Source of the DNA: Chitinophagales bacterium
Lineage (GTDB): Bacteria; Bacteroidota; Bacteroidia; Chitinophagales; Chitinophagaceae
Direction of reading: 5' to 3'
DNA length: 34,599 nucleotides
NCBI GenBank assembly: GCA_030832645.1
Contig: JAURIR010000014.1
Coordinates: 1 to 34,599, forward strand
A program made the position numbers and the translations under genes. Shown one piece after another: positions 1 to 9,821 of this stretch. Every line of letters begins with the position of its first letter. Position 1 is the first letter of the stretch. Below the pieces are notes generated by a model. That model saw only the letters and a program-made list of their open reading frames with translations. It did not search any database and was not told the origin of the DNA.

Positions 1-1143
1 ATGACTGCCTTTCAGGAAAAATTTCCTTTGGTAGGTTCTACATTTAATTTTGCGCAGCACGGAAAATCCGGTGCATGGGTTTCTGAATTGTTCCCACACA
101 TGGCCTCGGTTGTAGACGATTTATGTTTTATAAAAACCATGAATACCGAAGCCATCAATCACGACCCTGCATTGACCTTCTTTCAAACCGGTGCACAACA
201 AGGCAATCGTCCTAGTATGGGTGCTTGGATGAGCTATGGACTTGGAAGCGAGAATTCGAATCTACCTTCCTACACAGTGTTATTATCCAGGGGAAGAGGA
301 AACGGTCAGGGAGTGTATTCAAAACTATGGACAAATGGATTTTTAGACAGCGTGCATCAAGGCGTTGTATTCAGCAGTGGAGAAGATCCCGTATTGTATT
401 TGAATAATCCAGAAGGACAGGACAAGCAAAGCAGAAGAGACATGTTGGATCAATTGGCGAAGTTCAATGCTGAATCCTTCGATAATGTTGGAGATCCTGA
501 GATTAAAACCAGGATCCAGCAATATGAAATGTCTTATCGCATGCAAAGTGCGGTTCCAGAATTAACAGACCTCAGCAAAGAATCAACCAGTACAATTAAA
601 TTATACGGACCAGATTGTCTTGTTCCAGGAACCTATGCTGCCAATTGCCTGTTGGCAAGAAAATTATCAGAATCGGGTGTTCGTTTTGTACAGCTTTACC
701 ACCAGGGCTGGGATACACATGGAAATCTGGAGGGTGATATGAGGATGCAGGCAGAAGACGTGGATCGTGCCAGTGCAGGTTTGATAAAGGATCTCAAGCA
801 AAGAGGATTGCTCGATGAAACCCTTGTAATTTGGGGTGGGGAATTTGGAAGAACGAATTATTGCCAGGGAAAACTGACCAAGGAAAACTACGGTAGAGAT
901 CATCATCCAAAATGTTTTACACTTTGGATGGCGGGGGGCGGTACAAAGCCCGGAACTGTATACGGAGAAACAGATGAATTCGGATATAATATTATAAAGG
1001 ATCCGGTAAGTGTACATGATTTTCATGCAACGGTGTTGCACTTGATGGGAATCAATCACGAACAATTGACCTTCAGACATCTTGGAAGAAGGTATCGACT
1101 CACCGACATTGCAGGAGAGGTTGTTAAAGGAGTTATTGCATAA
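1..1143 (+). CDS. DUF1501 family protein, 5'-truncated by the window edge
   Basis: The 380 visible residues match the C-terminal four fifths of DUF1501 proteins, which belong to the alkaline-phosphatase/sulfatase-like fold. Recognisable stretches include AINHDPALTFFQTG (about residues 52-65), RPSMGAWMSYGLGSEN, RFVQLYHQGWDTHG, WGGEFGRT, GRDHHPKCF and a C-terminal FGYN...VHDFHATVLHLMGI. Family members normally carry about 100 more N-terminal residues with a Tat-type signal, so the ATG at base 1 is almost certainly an internal methionine and the real start lies upstream. The family is exported and usually encoded beside a DUF1549/DUF1553 cytochrome protein. Its biochemical activity is unestablished. 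It ends 7 bp before the next cytochrome gene, so the two are probably co-transcribed. Confidence 0.9.
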   Translation: MTAFQEKFPLVGSTFNFAQHGKSGAWVSELFPHMASVVDDLCFIKTMNTEAINHDPALTFFQTGAQQGNRPSMGAWMSYGLGSENSNLPSYTVLLSRGRGNGQGVYSKLWTNGFLDSVHQGVVFSSGEDPVLYLNNPEGQDKQSRRDMLDQLAKFNAESFDNVGDPEIKTRIQQYEMSYRMQSAVPELTDLSKESTSTIKLYGPDCLVPGTYAANCLLARKLSESGVRFVQLYHQGWDTHGNLEGDMRMQAEDVDRASAGLIKDLKQRGLLDETLVIWGGEFGRTNYCQGKLTKENYGRDHHPKCFTLWMAGGGTKPGTVYGETDEFGYNIIKDPVSVHDFHATVLHLMGINHEQLTFRHLGRRYRLTDIAGEVVKGVIA

Positions 1144-1150
1144 AATAGGA

Positions 1151-3307
1151 ATGAGAAAACACAATCAACTTATTGGATACTTGTTAATGGCATTGCAGGC
1201 GTTGATGTTGGTGATGGCCTATACTGGAACATCGTCTGCACCTCAGCTCTTTAAGCAGGCAGGACATTTTCATCCCTTGTTCTTGCACCTTCCCATTGCA
1301 TTCATTGTACTTCTCCTTCCCATTGCACTCTTTTCAAAGAAAGAAAATCATAGTATCAACTTCCTCCTTCCAATATTTCTGCACTATACTGCTATCCTTG
1401 CAACGTTAACTGCTATTTTGGGACTTCTGGCTGCATCTTCCAATGAGTATGATGCTTCAACGATATTCAACCACAAATGGTTGAGTATTGGAACAGCCCT
1501 TTTTTGCCATGGATTGATCTATGTTCATCAATACTTTGCATCAAACAGAAAAATTTGGATTTCCTCTGTTGCATGTACTACCCTTTTCATGATCACGGGA
1601 AGTCATTTTGGAGGGAGTCTCACGCATGGAGAAAATTATTTGAGTTTTGAAAACAATCAGAAAGAACAAAGCTCGTTCAAACCTCTTACTGATTCCACAC
1701 ATGTTTACAACGATGTGATCAATACCGTATTGATAAATAAATGCCTCGAGTGCCACAACGACAAAAAATCAAAAGGCGGATTGAATCTTGTGAGTTATGC
1801 ATCGTTTCAAAAAGGCGGAAAATCTGGTGTTGCATGGGTTTCTGGAGATCCAGACAAAAGTTTATTCATCCAACGTATGCTGTTGGCAATGGACGACAAT
1901 AAACACATGCCTCCAAAAGGAAAAGCACAATTGAGTGGAGACGAGATTTTCTTGTTCAAACAGTGGGTCATTCGAAAAGCAGATCGCACTTTAACCTATC
2001 ATTCCTTGGAGATCAATGATACTCTGAGAACAATTTTAGAAAGAATTGTATCGTCTAATTCTGTTAAAAAAGAGATCAAGCTATATGATTTTGAAAAAGC
2101 ATCAGACAGCAAAATAAAAGAATTGAATTCGCCATTCAGGAGAATACTTCCCATTGATGTTAACTCCCCTGCCCTCTCTGTAAAATTTTATTTAAAAGAA
2201 AAATTTGATATCCAACTTCTGGAAGAATGTAAGTCGATTTCAAAACAGATAATTGAAATCAATCTTTCTAACATGCCTGTTGACGATAAAGTCTTTCCTC
2301 TTCTCACGTCGTTTGAACATCTTGAGAAATTAAATCTTAATGGAACATTGATTTCGGGAAAATCAATTGAGGTGTTGAAATCCATTAAAACATTGGAACA
2401 GATATCACTTGCCAATACCGCCATTGAAGGAATCAATACAGAAAAGCTTTCGGGCATACCCTCCTTGAAATATGTTTACTTGTGGAATAGTAAAACAACT
2501 GTCGGTGATATTCAAAATTTGCAAAAGAAATATCCCACCATCAAATGGGATAGCGGATACATACCAGACGATAAGGAATTATTGAAGCTAACTCCTCCGG
2601 CTCCCGTAAACATCGATAAAATGATTTTAGACCCTGGGGAAACCATTGCTCTTCGCCATCCATTACCAGGTGCACAAATACGATACACATTGGATGGAAC
2701 AAAACCTGATTCTGTAAACGGATCACTTTACACTAAGCCGTTCCCTATTACAGGACTTACTAAATTAAATGCAGTTGGAGCATCACCTGGATGGCTCACG
2801 AGTGAACCATCGGCGTACATGTATTTTTTAAAAGGTATAAAAATAGATTCAGTCAGTTTGATCAATCAACCTGCAGATAAGTACAGAGCGAAAGGAGCTC
2901 TTGCCCTGATGGATTTAAACAAAGGAACTGTTGGCAACCTGAATTTGAATTGGATTGGATTTAGAGAGAATACCATGAAGGCTGCTTTCCACTTCAGTGA
3001 GGATAAACCAATTTCAAAAATTATTTTAAGTCTTGCAGACAATACAGGGGCCTACGTCTTTCCGCCAGAGAAAATTATCATAAAAGCAGGACCCGATAAA
3101 GACCACACCAAGATCATTGGGTCGTTGCAACCGCAGCAGCCCACAGAACAAAGGAATGCCAGCCTCATACCCTACACAATCGATTTTCAGCCAGCTGCTT
3201 ACCGCTATATCGAAGTAGAGGCCATCAATGTTCAACGCTTGCCTAAATGGCATCCCGGCAAGAAGGAAAAAGGCTGGGTGTTTGCAGATGAGATCTTTTT
3301 CTACTAA
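1151..3307 (+). CDS. Membrane-anchored cytochrome c with DUF2231-like, leucine-rich and chitobiase-C-like domains
   Basis: This 718-residue protein has several modules. Residues 1 to about 165 hold several hydrophobic helices of DUF2231 type, ending in the GSHFGGSLTHGENYL motif. A planctomycete-type cytochrome c domain follows, with heme motif CLECH at 198-202 and a likely axial Met in HMPP (252-255). Next are leucine-rich-like repeats at roughly 350-470, a chitobiase/FN3-like segment (IRYTLDGTKPDS, about 510-540), and a C-terminal discoidin-like beta domain. I chose the ATG at 1151 because it directly follows the upstream gene and precedes a hydrophobic segment. The in-frame ATG at 1082 would overlap that gene. 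The role is inferred to be electron transfer or carbohydrate recognition at the periplasmic face. The substrate is unknown. Confidence 0.85.
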   Translation: MRKHNQLIGYLLMALQALMLVMAYTGTSSAPQLFKQAGHFHPLFLHLPIAFIVLLLPIALFSKKENHSINFLLPIFLHYTAILATLTAILGLLAASSNEYDASTIFNHKWLSIGTALFCHGLIYVHQYFASNRKIWISSVACTTLFMITGSHFGGSLTHGENYLSFENNQKEQSSFKPLTDSTHVYNDVINTVLINKCLECHNDKKSKGGLNLVSYASFQKGGKSGVAWVSGDPDKSLFIQRMLLAMDDNKHMPPKGKAQLSGDEIFLFKQWVIRKADRTLTYHSLEINDTLRTILERIVSSNSVKKEIKLYDFEKASDSKIKELNSPFRRILPIDVNSPALSVKFYLKEKFDIQLLEECKSISKQIIEINLSNMPVDDKVFPLLTSFEHLEKLNLNGTLISGKSIEVLKSIKTLEQISLANTAIEGINTEKLSGIPSLKYVYLWNSKTTVGDIQNLQKKYPTIKWDSGYIPDDKELLKLTPPAPVNIDKMILDPGETIALRHPLPGAQIRYTLDGTKPDSVNGSLYTKPFPITGLTKLNAVGASPGWLTSEPSAYMYFLKGIKIDSVSLINQPADKYRAKGALALMDLNKGTVGNLNLNWIGFRENTMKAAFHFSEDKPISKIILSLADNTGAYVFPPEKIIIKAGPDKDHTKIIGSLQPQQPTEQRNASLIPYTIDFQPAAYRYIEVEAINVQRLPKWHPGKKEKGWVFADEIFFY

Positions 3308-3329
3308 TTTCACCAGTTAATACAACCAC

Positions 3330-5264
3330 TTGATCTCCCAGCAAACTATACAGGAAATCCAAAGCAGGATTGACATGTTGGATGTCGTCGGCAACTTCGT
3401 TAAACTCAAACGAAGAGGCACTAATTATTTGGGGCTTTGTCCATTTCACAACGAAAAAACTCCCTCTTTTACAGTTTCACCATCCAAAGAAATTTATAAA
3501 TGTTTTGGTTGCGGGAAAAGCGGCAATGCCATTGGCTTTGTCATGGAACACGAAAAATTTACCTATCCCGAAGCCTTGAAGTGGTTGGCAAACAGATACA
3601 ATATTGAAATTGAAGAAACAGAATCGAGTCCAGAATACAAAGAACAACAACAAGTATCCGATAGCCTTCATATCCTTAATCAATTTGCAGTAAAATATTT
3701 TGCTGCACAATTAAAAGATACAGAAGAGGGACAAACAAATGCACTGAGCTATTTAAAGGAAAGAGGTTTCAACGATGACATCATCGAAAAATTTCAAATT
3801 GGATATTGCCCTGAAAGCGGTGAAGCATTTACCCGCGAAGCCCTGAAACAACAATACAGCGGCGATCTTCTGAAAAAAAGTGGATTATCTGTTGAGCGAA
3901 ATGGTCAGTTGTACGACAATTACAGAGGCAGAATCATCTTCCCCATTCATAATCAGAGCGGAAAAATTATTGGGTTTGGAGCAAGGGTTATTGGCAGCAG
4001 TGATCGTGGCCCGAAATATATCAATACGCCTGAGAACGAGCTGTATGTAAAAAGTAAAATTTTATATGGCTCCTACTTTGCAAGACATCCCATAGACAAA
4101 TTGGATGAATGCTTTTTGGTAGAAGGATACACCGATGTAACTGCCATGCACCAAGCTGGCATTGAAAATGTTGTGGCTTCAGGAGGAACTTCCCTCACGA
4201 TCGACCAATTGCGATTGATAAGGAAGTATACAAACAACCTCACTATTATTTATGATGGAGACAGTGCAGGTATTAAAGCAGCATTGAGAGGTTTGGACCT
4301 TGCAATGGAAGAGGGTTTGAATGTGCAACTGGTATTAATCCCGGATAACGAAGATCCCGACAGTTACGTGAAGAAAGTTGGCGCAGATGAATTTCGATCC
4401 TTTGTAAAAGATCATAAGAAAGACTTTATTCTATTTCAACTGGATATTGCATTGAGCGATGCTGGTAATGATAGCACAAAAAAAGCCGCTGTAGTAAATC
4501 AAATGGCCGAGTCCATCTCAAAACTTAGCAGAGCAGAAGATTTCACCAGGCAGCAAGACTATATCAAAAGATGTTCTCATCTGTTGAAAATTGACGAACA
4601 GGGACTTACAGCACTGGTTCAAAAATTCACTAGAGAGAAACTGGGTAAAGAAGAAAAAAAACTGCAAAGAGAGAATATTGTTGATCAGAACAGTGCTGCT
4701 GTTGAACAACAAGAAGCCGTCATTGATTTACTCTTCAAAGACGAAATGAATGAACAGGCTGTACTTCGTTCATTGATTGAATTTGGATCTAAACCCTGGG
4801 AAAATGATAAAACAGTAGCTGATTATATTTTTGAAGAAATTGAAAAAGACGGACTGGAAGAATTATTTGATAACAAGGGACTTATTCAACTTCTACAGTC
4901 GTACAAAGCTATTACACAAGGCGGCAGCCACCCCAGCGAAAAACATTTTCTTTACCATACCGATCCGGCTATCAATCAGACAGCTGTCTCTCTTCTATCC
5001 GAAAAGCACGCTATTAGTCCAAATTGGGAAAAATATTACAAAGGAGAAATCTTTGGCAGAGAAGAACTCTATAAAGAAGAAGTAATTTCAAGCATGACCT
5101 ATTTGAAATTGAAGAAAATAAAGCGTCTCATTGTTGAAAACCAGCGCGACTTAGAAAACAATCCATCCAATGACGATATGATTATCTTACTTCAAACGCA
5201 CAAACATTTGAAGGAGCTGGAAATGGATTTGATGAAAAATATCGGAACGGTTATTTTCAAATAA
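3330..5264 (+). CDS. dnaG: DNA primase
   Basis: The 644-residue primase synthesises RNA primers for replication together with DnaB. The N-terminal CHC2 zinc finger is intact (C37, H40, C58, C61, around LCPFHNEKTPSF and CFGCG). The RNA polymerase core contains the TOPRIM motifs EGYTD (265-269) and DGDSAG (309-314). A helical C-terminal helicase-binding region follows, less conserved as is usual. The start is TTG at 3330. The product then begins MISQQTIQEIQ, which aligns with the normal DnaG N terminus, and the next in-frame Met (residue 16) would remove the first helix. It lies 22 bp after the cytochrome gene and converges on priA with a 2-bp gap. Confidence 0.97.
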   Translation: MISQQTIQEIQSRIDMLDVVGNFVKLKRRGTNYLGLCPFHNEKTPSFTVSPSKEIYKCFGCGKSGNAIGFVMEHEKFTYPEALKWLANRYNIEIEETESSPEYKEQQQVSDSLHILNQFAVKYFAAQLKDTEEGQTNALSYLKERGFNDDIIEKFQIGYCPESGEAFTREALKQQYSGDLLKKSGLSVERNGQLYDNYRGRIIFPIHNQSGKIIGFGARVIGSSDRGPKYINTPENELYVKSKILYGSYFARHPIDKLDECFLVEGYTDVTAMHQAGIENVVASGGTSLTIDQLRLIRKYTNNLTIIYDGDSAGIKAALRGLDLAMEEGLNVQLVLIPDNEDPDSYVKKVGADEFRSFVKDHKKDFILFQLDIALSDAGNDSTKKAAVVNQMAESISKLSRAEDFTRQQDYIKRCSHLLKIDEQGLTALVQKFTREKLGKEEKKLQRENIVDQNSAAVEQQEAVIDLLFKDEMNEQAVLRSLIEFGSKPWENDKTVADYIFEEIEKDGLEELFDNKGLIQLLQSYKAITQGGSHPSEKHFLYHTDPAINQTAVSLLSEKHAISPNWEKYYKGEIFGREELYKEEVISSMTYLKLKKIKRLIVENQRDLENNPSNDDMIILLQTHKHLKELEMDLMKNIGTVIFK

Positions 5265-5266
5265 TA

Positions 5267-7711
5267 TTACTGAGGATCCACATTGATCTGAACATGAACT
5301 GATTTTAATGTGGCTTCGCTTTGCATCATCAATAAAGCCTGTTGAATCAAAATGCGAGCACGTGTGTTCTTTTCGCTATCGCGCGGCAGCTTGAGAAGAA
5401 TTTCATAAATGTACTTATTACGAATTCGATTAATGACTGGTTCTGCTGGTCCAATCAAATAATCAGCAAAAACGGTAGAAAGGCGGTTGGCCACAAAAGA
5501 GGCGGCGTCCAGTGTTCTACCCTTATCAGCATGTCTAAAAAATAATTGAATGATGCGTGTATAGGGAGGATAGTGGAATATTTGTCGGGATGCTATTTCC
5601 TTTTCATACATTGATTTGTAATCATGGGAGACCACCCATTCGATTACAGGATGTTTTAAATTGGTTCCCTGAATAATCACTCTTCCTCTATCCCCTCTTC
5701 TTCCTGCCCGTCCACTCACCTGCTCCATCAATTGAAAGGCTCGTTCATTCACCCTAAAATCTGTAAAAGAGAGCAGCCCATCCGCATCCAGAATCCCGAC
5801 CAAGGCTACATGTTCAAAATCAAGTCCTTTTACTACCATTTGAGTTCCCACCAAAATATCCATTCGCTGTTGCTCAAAATTTCTAATCAGCTCGTCGTGC
5901 GCCGTCTTTCCTTTAACAGTATCTACATCCATACGGGCTATTGTAAAATCTGGAAACATCTCTTCTAATAATTCTTCAACTTTTTCGGTTCCAAAATTTT
6001 TCTCAACCCAGTTTGCACTACCACACGCAATACATGTTTGAAAGACAGGGTAATTAGTACCGCAATAGTGACATTGTAATTTATGCTGAAGCTTATGATA
6101 CGTTAAGGTAACATCGCACTGCTCACAATGAGGTATATGTCCACAGGTGCCACAAATTTTATAAGGTGCGTATCCTCTACGGTTTTGAAATAATATGACT
6201 TGCTTTTTTTGTTGTACTGTTTGTTCGATGGCCTCCTTTAAATGATCGGTGATAATTTTTCGAACTGTCTTATTACCCTCGATTGCACGTAAATCAGCCA
6301 ACTCAATAGAAGGAAGTTCGACACCTCCGTATCGCTCAAAAAGCTCTACGAGTCCGTATTTTCCATTCATTGCCTGGGCATATGATTCAACACTTGGTGT
6401 TGCACTGCCAAGAATAACTTTTGCTTTACATTGTTGTGCATAGTACAATGCAGCATCTCTTGCATTGTATTTTGGGGATGGCTCTTGCTGCTTGAAAGAA
6501 GCATCCTGTTCTTCGTCAATGATGATAAGAGAAAGGTTGGAAAATGGTAAAAAAAGCGAAGACCTTGCCCCAAGTACAATTCGTATTTCACCCTTTTTTA
6601 CTTTGTTCCATAATTCTACACGCTCATTGGGATTGAATTTTGAGTGATAAATAGCAATATATCCTCCAAAATGTTTTTCCAAACGACGAATAATTTGGGC
6701 AGTCAATGCAATTTCCGGAAGTAAATACAACACCTGTTTCCCCTGCCGAATCTGCTCCTCGATCAATTTTATATAGAGCAATGTTTTACCACTGGAAGTT
6801 ACTCCATGCAGCAAGCAAATATTTTTTTCGTTGAGGGCAGATTTAATCTGTTGCATAGCAGTCTCTTGTGTAGCACTCAATTGAAAATCGATATGAACGT
6901 CCTTTGACTTCAACTGCACCCTGTCTACTTCCTCTTTAGATGCAACCAGTATTCCCTTTTCAATCAATCCCTTCAATTGTGCACTGGTAGCACCTGATTT
7001 TTTTAAAAGTTCGGATTGCTTTACAGCATTTGAGGTTTTTTGAAGATGTAGATAAGCAAGTAATAACTCCAATTGCTTGGGAGCTTTGTTGTTCCATTGG
7101 TTGAGAAGTTCGGCCAAAGCATCTTCGTTTTGAAAACTAGGATGCAGGCGAATAAAAATCTCTTTTTTAACAGTGTATCGTTCCTTGAGTGATTCCCACG
7201 CAAAACACAATTTCTTATCGAGTAAACTTTTTACAACGGGATATACATGTGTTGCGTCGAGTATATCTTGTACCTCTTCTAGTTTTAATTCCTTTTTTAA
7301 CAATAGGCCCTCTGCTACCAGATACTCTTTGTCGTCTAGATTACTGAAGTCCTCCCCGTACTCTTCGTTCCAAATCAAGATTGTTTCGCTGCTCAATTTC
7401 AAATGGGTAGGCAAGGCTGCAGCCATAACCTCTCCTTCTGAACACATATAATAATTAGCGATCCAGTTCCACAGTAATAATTGCTCTTGATAAATAATAG
7501 GCTCAGGATCCAGAATTTGAATGATTGATTTCGGTTCAAATCCTTTGGGAGGGTCGTTTGAAATAGATTTAATAACTCCTGCATAGCGCTTTTTTTTGCC
7601 AAAGCTCACTTCCACTCTCACCCCAGGCATAGCGGCAGATTCCATCGAAGGTGGAATAAGGTAAGTATACGTTTTAGGTATAGGGATGGGTATGATGACT
7701 TCAGCGAACAA
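5267..7711 (-). CDS. priA: Primosomal protein N' (replication restart helicase PriA)
   Basis: PriA reloads the replisome at collapsed forks. This 814-residue protein has the N-terminal DNA-binding domain (MFAEVIIPIPIPKTYTY), the superfamily 2 helicase motifs GVTSSGKT (303-310) and DEEQ (398-401), and a zinc-binding block with paired cysteines (CGTCG, CEQC, CHYC, CIACG). The VSGRAGRRGDRG motif VI and a normal C-terminal domain follow. The start is TTG at 7709-7711, which gives the canonical N terminus; no ATG is available nearby. The upstream acyltransferase stop is 9 bp away, so the two are probably one transcription unit. It converges on dnaG, another replication gene. Confidence 0.97.
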   Translation of the reverse strand: MFAEVIIPIPIPKTYTYLIPPSMESAAMPGVRVEVSFGKKKRYAGVIKSISNDPPKGFEPKSIIQILDPEPIIYQEQLLLWNWIANYYMCSEGEVMAAALPTHLKLSSETILIWNEEYGEDFSNLDDKEYLVAEGLLLKKELKLEEVQDILDATHVYPVVKSLLDKKLCFAWESLKERYTVKKEIFIRLHPSFQNEDALAELLNQWNNKAPKQLELLLAYLHLQKTSNAVKQSELLKKSGATSAQLKGLIEKGILVASKEEVDRVQLKSKDVHIDFQLSATQETAMQQIKSALNEKNICLLHGVTSSGKTLLYIKLIEEQIRQGKQVLYLLPEIALTAQIIRRLEKHFGGYIAIYHSKFNPNERVELWNKVKKGEIRIVLGARSSLFLPFSNLSLIIIDEEQDASFKQQEPSPKYNARDAALYYAQQCKAKVILGSATPSVESYAQAMNGKYGLVELFERYGGVELPSIELADLRAIEGNKTVRKIITDHLKEAIEQTVQQKKQVILFQNRRGYAPYKICGTCGHIPHCEQCDVTLTYHKLQHKLQCHYCGTNYPVFQTCIACGSANWVEKNFGTEKVEELLEEMFPDFTIARMDVDTVKGKTAHDELIRNFEQQRMDILVGTQMVVKGLDFEHVALVGILDADGLLSFTDFRVNERAFQLMEQVSGRAGRRGDRGRVIIQGTNLKHPVIEWVVSHDYKSMYEKEIASRQIFHYPPYTRIIQLFFRHADKGRTLDAASFVANRLSTVFADYLIGPAEPVINRIRNKYIYEILLKLPRDSEKNTRARILIQQALLMMQSEATLKSVHVQINVDPQ

Positions 7712-7720
7712 AAGAATGTA

Positions 7721-8521
7721 TTAAGATGGTTGAAAATATTTTGAATGGATCCAGGAGGCCTTGTATTCAATTAGTCTATCGGCCATTTTTCTTGCTGCGA
7801 TTTGTTTCAGCTCTTTGAAATCGGCATTTGGATAATCCGCAGGGTTGATGGGATCAAGATAAATCGCTCTTGATTTACCTGGAGTAAGAGTGAAAAAATG
7901 TCTGTAATGCATACGATCGAATGCATCTAAAAACAAAATGGGTTGAATCCACTTGCCCGTCTCAACCGCAAGTTTGAATGCACCATCGTAAAACTCCTTG
8001 AGAGGTGCATCTGTCATATTGAAGGTGCCTTCTGGAAAAACAAAAACAGATATACCCCTGGCCAATACTTTTCTTAAGTCGTCTAAACTACGTGCACGAT
8101 CATCGGCACTTGAACGATTTACTGTAACCACACAAAACTTATAAATAAATCCAAAAATTGGAACCTTTAAGAGTTCAGCCTTCCCAATTGGTCGAAAATG
8201 ATGTTTTACAGAAAGGATTGTAATAACAGCATCTATATAAGCGATATGATTAGCAATAAAAATATATTGTTTATCCTTATCAGGCCTTGATTCAAAATCA
8301 GTCCGATGATCAATACCAATTAATAGTAGCCACGTTCGACCAAACAATTTAAATAGATCATACATGATATTCCCACCTCGAATGCGCCCTAGAGGAAAGC
8401 ACAATAAAACACATGGAAACAATAGCAATACTACAACAACAAATAGTGCAAATGCATAAATGGAATACAGTATTTGAAAGGGCAATACAAGGTACTTCAC
8501 AAGCCAATAGATTATTATCAA
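7721..8521 (-). CDS. 1-acyl-sn-glycerol-3-phosphate acyltransferase family protein (PlsC-like)
   Basis: This 266-residue acyltransferase would act at the inner membrane, transferring a fatty acyl chain to lysophosphatidate or a related acceptor. It has an N-terminal hydrophobic segment (about 5-45), the catalytic HX4D motif in NHIAYID (H92, D97) and the substrate-binding motif VFPEGTFN (FPEGT at 162-166). The start is TTG at 8521 with AAGGTG about 5 nt upstream on the minus strand, an unusually good ribosome site for this window. A GTG slightly inside is possible. The acceptor is not certain from sequence: related proteins acylate other lysolipids or aminolipids. It is divergent from mtaB with only about 34 bp between the starts. 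Confidence 0.9.
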   Translation of the reverse strand: MIIIYWLVKYLVLPFQILYSIYAFALFVVVVLLLFPCVLLCFPLGRIRGGNIMYDLFKLFGRTWLLLIGIDHRTDFESRPDKDKQYIFIANHIAYIDAVITILSVKHHFRPIGKAELLKVPIFGFIYKFCVVTVNRSSADDRARSLDDLRKVLARGISVFVFPEGTFNMTDAPLKEFYDGAFKLAVETGKWIQPILFLDAFDRMHYRHFFTLTPGKSRAIYLDPINPADYPNADFKELKQIAARKMADRLIEYKASWIHSKYFQPS

Positions 8522-8555
8522 ATATACACCTTAGGCGTTGTATCTTTACCACCTT

Positions 8556-9821
8556 GTGGAAAGCACAAAAACCATAGCACTGCATACATTGGGATGCAAA
8601 CTGAATTTCTCTGAAACCTCCACGCTGGGAAGGTTAATGGAGAAAGAAGGCTTTGTCAAAAAGGAATTTGATGAGGTGGCGGACATTTATGTTATCAACA
8701 CGTGTTCTGTAACCGAAAATGCAGACAAAGAATGCAGGCAATTGGTAAGAAAAATTCAGCGAAAAAATGAAAAAGCAGTTGTTGTAATTACAGGTTGTTA
8801 CGCACAACTAAAACCTGACGAGATTGCAGACATTCCTGGAGTTGATCTTGTATTGGGTGCAGGTGAAAAATTTAATCTTCCCAAACATTTGAAAGACTTC
8901 ACCAAAGGGGATGATACTAAAATTTGCAGCTGCGACATTGAGGAGGTAAACAGCTTTACTTCATCTTTTTCATTGACAGATAGAACGAGAACATTTTTAA
9001 AAGTGCAGGACGGCTGCGATTACAATTGTTCTTTCTGTACCATTCCTCTTGCAAGGGGTAAAAGCAGGAGCAATACGATTGAAAACACCATAAAGGATGC
9101 AAAAAATCTAGCGATACAGGGTGTAAAAGAAATTGTATTAACAGGAGTAAACCTGGGAGATTTTGGCATCATCAATGGAGAAAGGGTAACTGATTTTTAC
9201 AGCTTATGCAAAGAATTGGATAAAATTGAAGGTATTCATCGCTATCGGATTTCTTCTATTGAGCCAAACCTGCTTACAAATGAATTGATTGAATGGGTTT
9301 CAAAGAGCAAAAAGTTCATGCCCCACTTTCATATTCCATTGCAGAGCGGAAGCAATACTATTTTGGGGAAGATGAGAAGAAGATATAAACGAGAATTATA
9401 CGAAGAAAAAGTATCTATCATCAAATCGTTGATGCCTGATTGTGCAATCGGAGTAGATGTTATTGTTGGATTTCCGTCTGAATCAGATGCAGCGTTTCAG
9501 GAGACCTTTGATTTTCTTCATTCGTTGGATGTATCCTATTTGCATGTGTTCACTTACTCGGAAAGGCCCAATACAAAAGCATTGGAGATCCAGGAAATAG
9601 TTCCCGTCCATATCAGAAATCAACGCAACAAAATATTACGTAATCTTTCGTTTCAAAAATTACAGTACTTCACAGCCTCGCAGGAAGGAAAGAAAAGAAA
9701 TGTACTTTTTGAACAAGAGAACAAAAACGGCATGATGGAAGGTTATACCGACAATTACATTCGCATCACCACACCTTTTAGAAGCGAGTGGGTGAATCAG
9801 GAAATTGAATGGCAGTTATAA
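8556..9821 (+). CDS. mtaB: tRNA N6-threonylcarbamoyladenosine (t6A37) methylthiotransferase MtaB
   Basis: The 421-residue radical SAM enzyme converts t6A37 to ms2t6A37 in ANN-decoding tRNAs. The N-terminal UPF0004 domain starts with ALHTLGCKLNFSETST and has the three cluster cysteines C14, C50 and C81. The radical SAM motif CDYNCSFC supplies C154, C158 and C161. The HTLGCKLN...SET signature fits MtaB better than MiaB or RimO. The C-terminal part resembles a TRAM domain. I chose GTG at 8556. A TTG at 8538 adds six residues (MYLYHL) but overlaps a TATCTTTA element resembling the -7 box. It ends flush against the stop codon of the convergent amidohydrolase gene. Confidence 0.93.
   Translation: MESTKTIALHTLGCKLNFSETSTLGRLMEKEGFVKKEFDEVADIYVINTCSVTENADKECRQLVRKIQRKNEKAVVVITGCYAQLKPDEIADIPGVDLVLGAGEKFNLPKHLKDFTKGDDTKICSCDIEEVNSFTSSFSLTDRTRTFLKVQDGCDYNCSFCTIPLARGKSRSNTIENTIKDAKNLAIQGVKEIVLTGVNLGDFGIINGERVTDFYSLCKELDKIEGIHRYRISSIEPNLLTNELIEWVSKSKKFMPHFHIPLQSGSNTILGKMRRRYKRELYEEKVSIIKSLMPDCAIGVDVIVGFPSESDAAFQETFDFLHSLDVSYLHVFTYSERPNTKALEIQEIVPVHIRNQRNKILRNLSFQKLQYFTASQEGKKRNVLFEQENKNGMMEGYTDNYIRITTPFRSEWVNQEIEWQL

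Noticed and set aside
667-1164. 165-codon open frame antisense to the DUF1501 gene
   Set aside because: It is a shadow of a well-conserved coding region with no start signal or family resemblance.
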